Below, one piece after another: positions 8,818 to 10,000 of a stretch of DNA of 10,000 nucleotides. The position numbers and the translations under genes are program-made. Below the pieces are notes generated by a model. That model had not been told where the DNA came from and did no database searches. It saw only the letters and a list, made by a program, of their open reading frames with translations. How positions within the stretch are numbered: position 1 is the first letter of the stretch; every line of letters starts with the position of its first letter. The stretch is from Halisarca cf. caerulea (lineage: Eukaryota; Porifera; Demospongiae; Chondrillida; Halisarcidae): positions 2,831,775-2,841,774 of the forward strand of contig CAUJGJ010000185.1 of the NCBI GenBank assembly GCA_963170055.1, in the 5' to 3' direction.

Positions 8818-9828
8818 TTGAAAAGTGCACTTGCTGCTCGAAAACTGACGGCAGAAGCAATGGTGTCCATTGATGTTGATGCACAGTATGCTATAAGCCT
8901 TGGAAAGAATTTCAAATTAGGAGCAGCAACAGATCCTTTTAATGTTGGTTTCCACTTTGAATATGCTTTTATGGGATTGGAAATATCAGTAGCACTGGTT
9001 GCTATGTATTTTTCAAATGTTATAATTCAAAAGTATGCAGCAGCTGTTACTGCTAAATGTAGCACACCGGAACTCATGCCTCTTGTTTGGGCAGTGGCAT
9101 TTGGCTGCATGGGCGTCAACATATATCTCACCATGAAGATAATTCTTGTAATGGTGGCATATTCACAGGATTCCACGTTTTCTATTCAGGTTCGCTCTGG
9201 TTTTGCCATGTGCTCTCTAGCAGTACTGGTAGTGGTGTCTTGTTATTCTAGCAAGAGATCTTTGCATCTCTATTCCCTAATCAATGTTCCCAATTTTTGC
9301 AAACTGCTCTTTTACATTTCAACATTTGGTCAGTTCAGAAAGAGAGCAATTTCATGCATACAATTCTTCTTGCTCTTTCAAGTCTGTTTCTTCATCCCTC
9401 TTCTTTCTGTCCATCTTGTTGTGAGTTGTTTGGCTGTTATTGCAGATCCAATACAAAATGGAACCGCATTGCTTATCTTTCTTGGCATATTATGCAGTAC
9501 AGTTAGTCTTTACTCTGCTCTTCTTTCAATGGATCCATTATTGACTGCAACACGTAACAGTTTCAAACAAGAATATAAAGCCTCTTTACTCGCTAGCGTT
9601 AAATGGTGTTACATATTTACCTTAATAGTTATGATGTTAACATCTGTCCTCACTCTCTTTGGTCTGGTCTGCATTGACATCCGCTCCAGTTTCTATAGTC
9701 ATTACAGAGTCTCAAGGTACCTTTGGTACTTTGCGTCTCCTTTTCTTCTAGCAATAGTTAGCTTGCTGATGCGTCACTCAATTCTCCATTTTGAAGAGTA
9801 TTTTGCAACAAAGCTTCAGTCTGCATGA
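8818..9828 (+). CDS. Terminal exon of the uncharacterised membrane protein: about seven membrane helices
   Basis: The exon starts after the acceptor ending at 8817 (codon TTG, phase 0) and stops at TGA 9826-9828, giving 336 codons. With exon 1 the protein is about 560 residues. It opens with a basic segment (LKSALAARK) suiting the cytosolic side after helix 1, then a polar loop with LGKNFKLGAATDPFNVGF. Hydrophobic helices lie at about exon residues 47-69, 88-115, 126-143, 178-209, 215-238, 261-286 and 301-318. Basic loops at 146-147 (KR) and 174-176 (RKR) suggest cytosolic faces. The tail is short (HFEEYFATKLQSA). No GPCR signatures such as DRY or NPxxY are seen, and no transporter or channel pore motif is recognised. 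It is real coding by hydropathy, length and splice signal; the family is unknown. Confidence 0.8.
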   Translation: MKSALAARKLTAEAMVSIDVDAQYAISLGKNFKLGAATDPFNVGFHFEYAFMGLEISVALVAMYFSNVIIQKYAAAVTAKCSTPELMPLVWAVAFGCMGVNIYLTMKIILVMVAYSQDSTFSIQVRSGFAMCSLAVLVVVSCYSSKRSLHLYSLINVPNFCKLLFYISTFGQFRKRAISCIQFFLLFQVCFFIPLLSVHLVVSCLAVIADPIQNGTALLIFLGILCSTVSLYSALLSMDPLLTATRNSFKQEYKASLLASVKWCYIFTLIVMMLTSVLTLFGLVCIDIRSSFYSHYRVSRYLWYFASPFLLAIVSLLMRHSILHFEEYFATKLQSA

Positions 9829-9829
9829 A
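9805..9829 (+). repeat. 25-bp direct repeat, copy 1, spanning the stop codon
   Basis: The segment starting GCAACAAAGCTTCAG and ending GCATGAA covers the last codons (ATKLQSA) and the TGA. It recurs at 9921-9945 with a single C-to-T difference. Confidence 0.9.
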
Positions 9830-10000
9830 GATGAGATCATATACTTGCATTGCAAATATTGATCAGTTTCCTATTTCCCACACAATGTTCTCAGATGTAT
9901 AATGAAATGTATAGTAAGATGCAACAAAGTTTCAGTCTGCATGAACTAGTCATCGAACTATATCAAGTTTTGTACATATAATTATTATGATAAGTTTCAC
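9829..10000 (+). other. 3' flank / probable 3' UTR with second copy of the 25-bp repeat (9921-9945)
   Basis: AT-rich sequence follows the stop. It contains the second copy of the 25-bp repeat at 9921-9945, including its TGA. No canonical AATAAA is visible before the window end, so the transcript end may lie outside or use a variant signal. Confidence 0.5.

Noticed and set aside
8693..8884. Minus-strand frame across the intron/exon boundary
   Set aside because: It is antisense to the splice acceptor and start of the terminal exon; AT-rich with no recognisable product.
9297..9506. Plus-strand 69-codon frame inside the terminal exon
   Set aside because: Out-of-phase shadow of the long membrane-protein frame, which has much better hydropathy structure.

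Overview
This is eukaryotic, animal-type DNA. It is AT-rich, dense in long microsatellites, carries decayed non-LTR retrotransposons, and holds a host gene split by an intron with recognisable splice signals. A demosponge or another marine invertebrate is my best guess, from the retrotransposon types, the compact two-exon gene and the abundance of TGCATG/GCATGC words. I cannot prove this from the sequence alone.

Layout. Positions 1-200: compound microsatellite (TATC)n-(TA)n-(TTA)n. Positions 200-1030: gene-poor DNA with an unrecognised minus-strand frame and a possible Tc1/mariner-type terminal repeat near 886-916. Positions 1035-1540: minus-strand 3' end of a LINE, with the C-terminal Cys/His motif typical of such polymerases and an (AAT)n tail. 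A 30-bp sequence near 955 recurs near 1282, inside this fragment. Positions 1541-1734: a second compound microsatellite, in the opposite orientation to the first. Positions 1735-2590: unassigned sequence with two overlapping short plus-strand frames. Positions about 2591-5456: a nearly full-length but dead minus-strand LINE, best matched to the RTE clade. It has an apurinic-type endonuclease followed by a reverse transcriptase whose YADD box is still readable, broken by many frameshifts and stops. A (GT)n/(CA)n tract lies at each edge of the recognisable part.

Positions 5457-5918 are a 460-bp CA-rich array. It runs directly into a plus-strand frame (about 5929-6274) coding for two hydrophobic helices, possibly an orphan exon. 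Positions 6281-7540 are mostly non-coding, with a (TAC)n(TAA)n array, a weak open frame and many TGCATG words. A (TA)n tract of about 90 bp (7541-7631) precedes the main host gene.

The host gene (7852-9828, plus strand) has a first exon coding for a signal peptide, a cysteine-containing ectodomain and one membrane helix. An intron of about 294 bp follows, then a terminal exon coding for about seven more membrane helices. I do not recognise the family. Two donor sites in the same phase and an AATAAA inside the intron suggest that products with 1, 7 or 8 helices are possible. An IRF/ISRE-like GAAAGTGAAA lies about 100 bp upstream of the ATG. No RNA gene, CRISPR array or prokaryotic system is visible. 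The window is mainly repeat-rich DNA around one uncharacterised membrane-protein gene.
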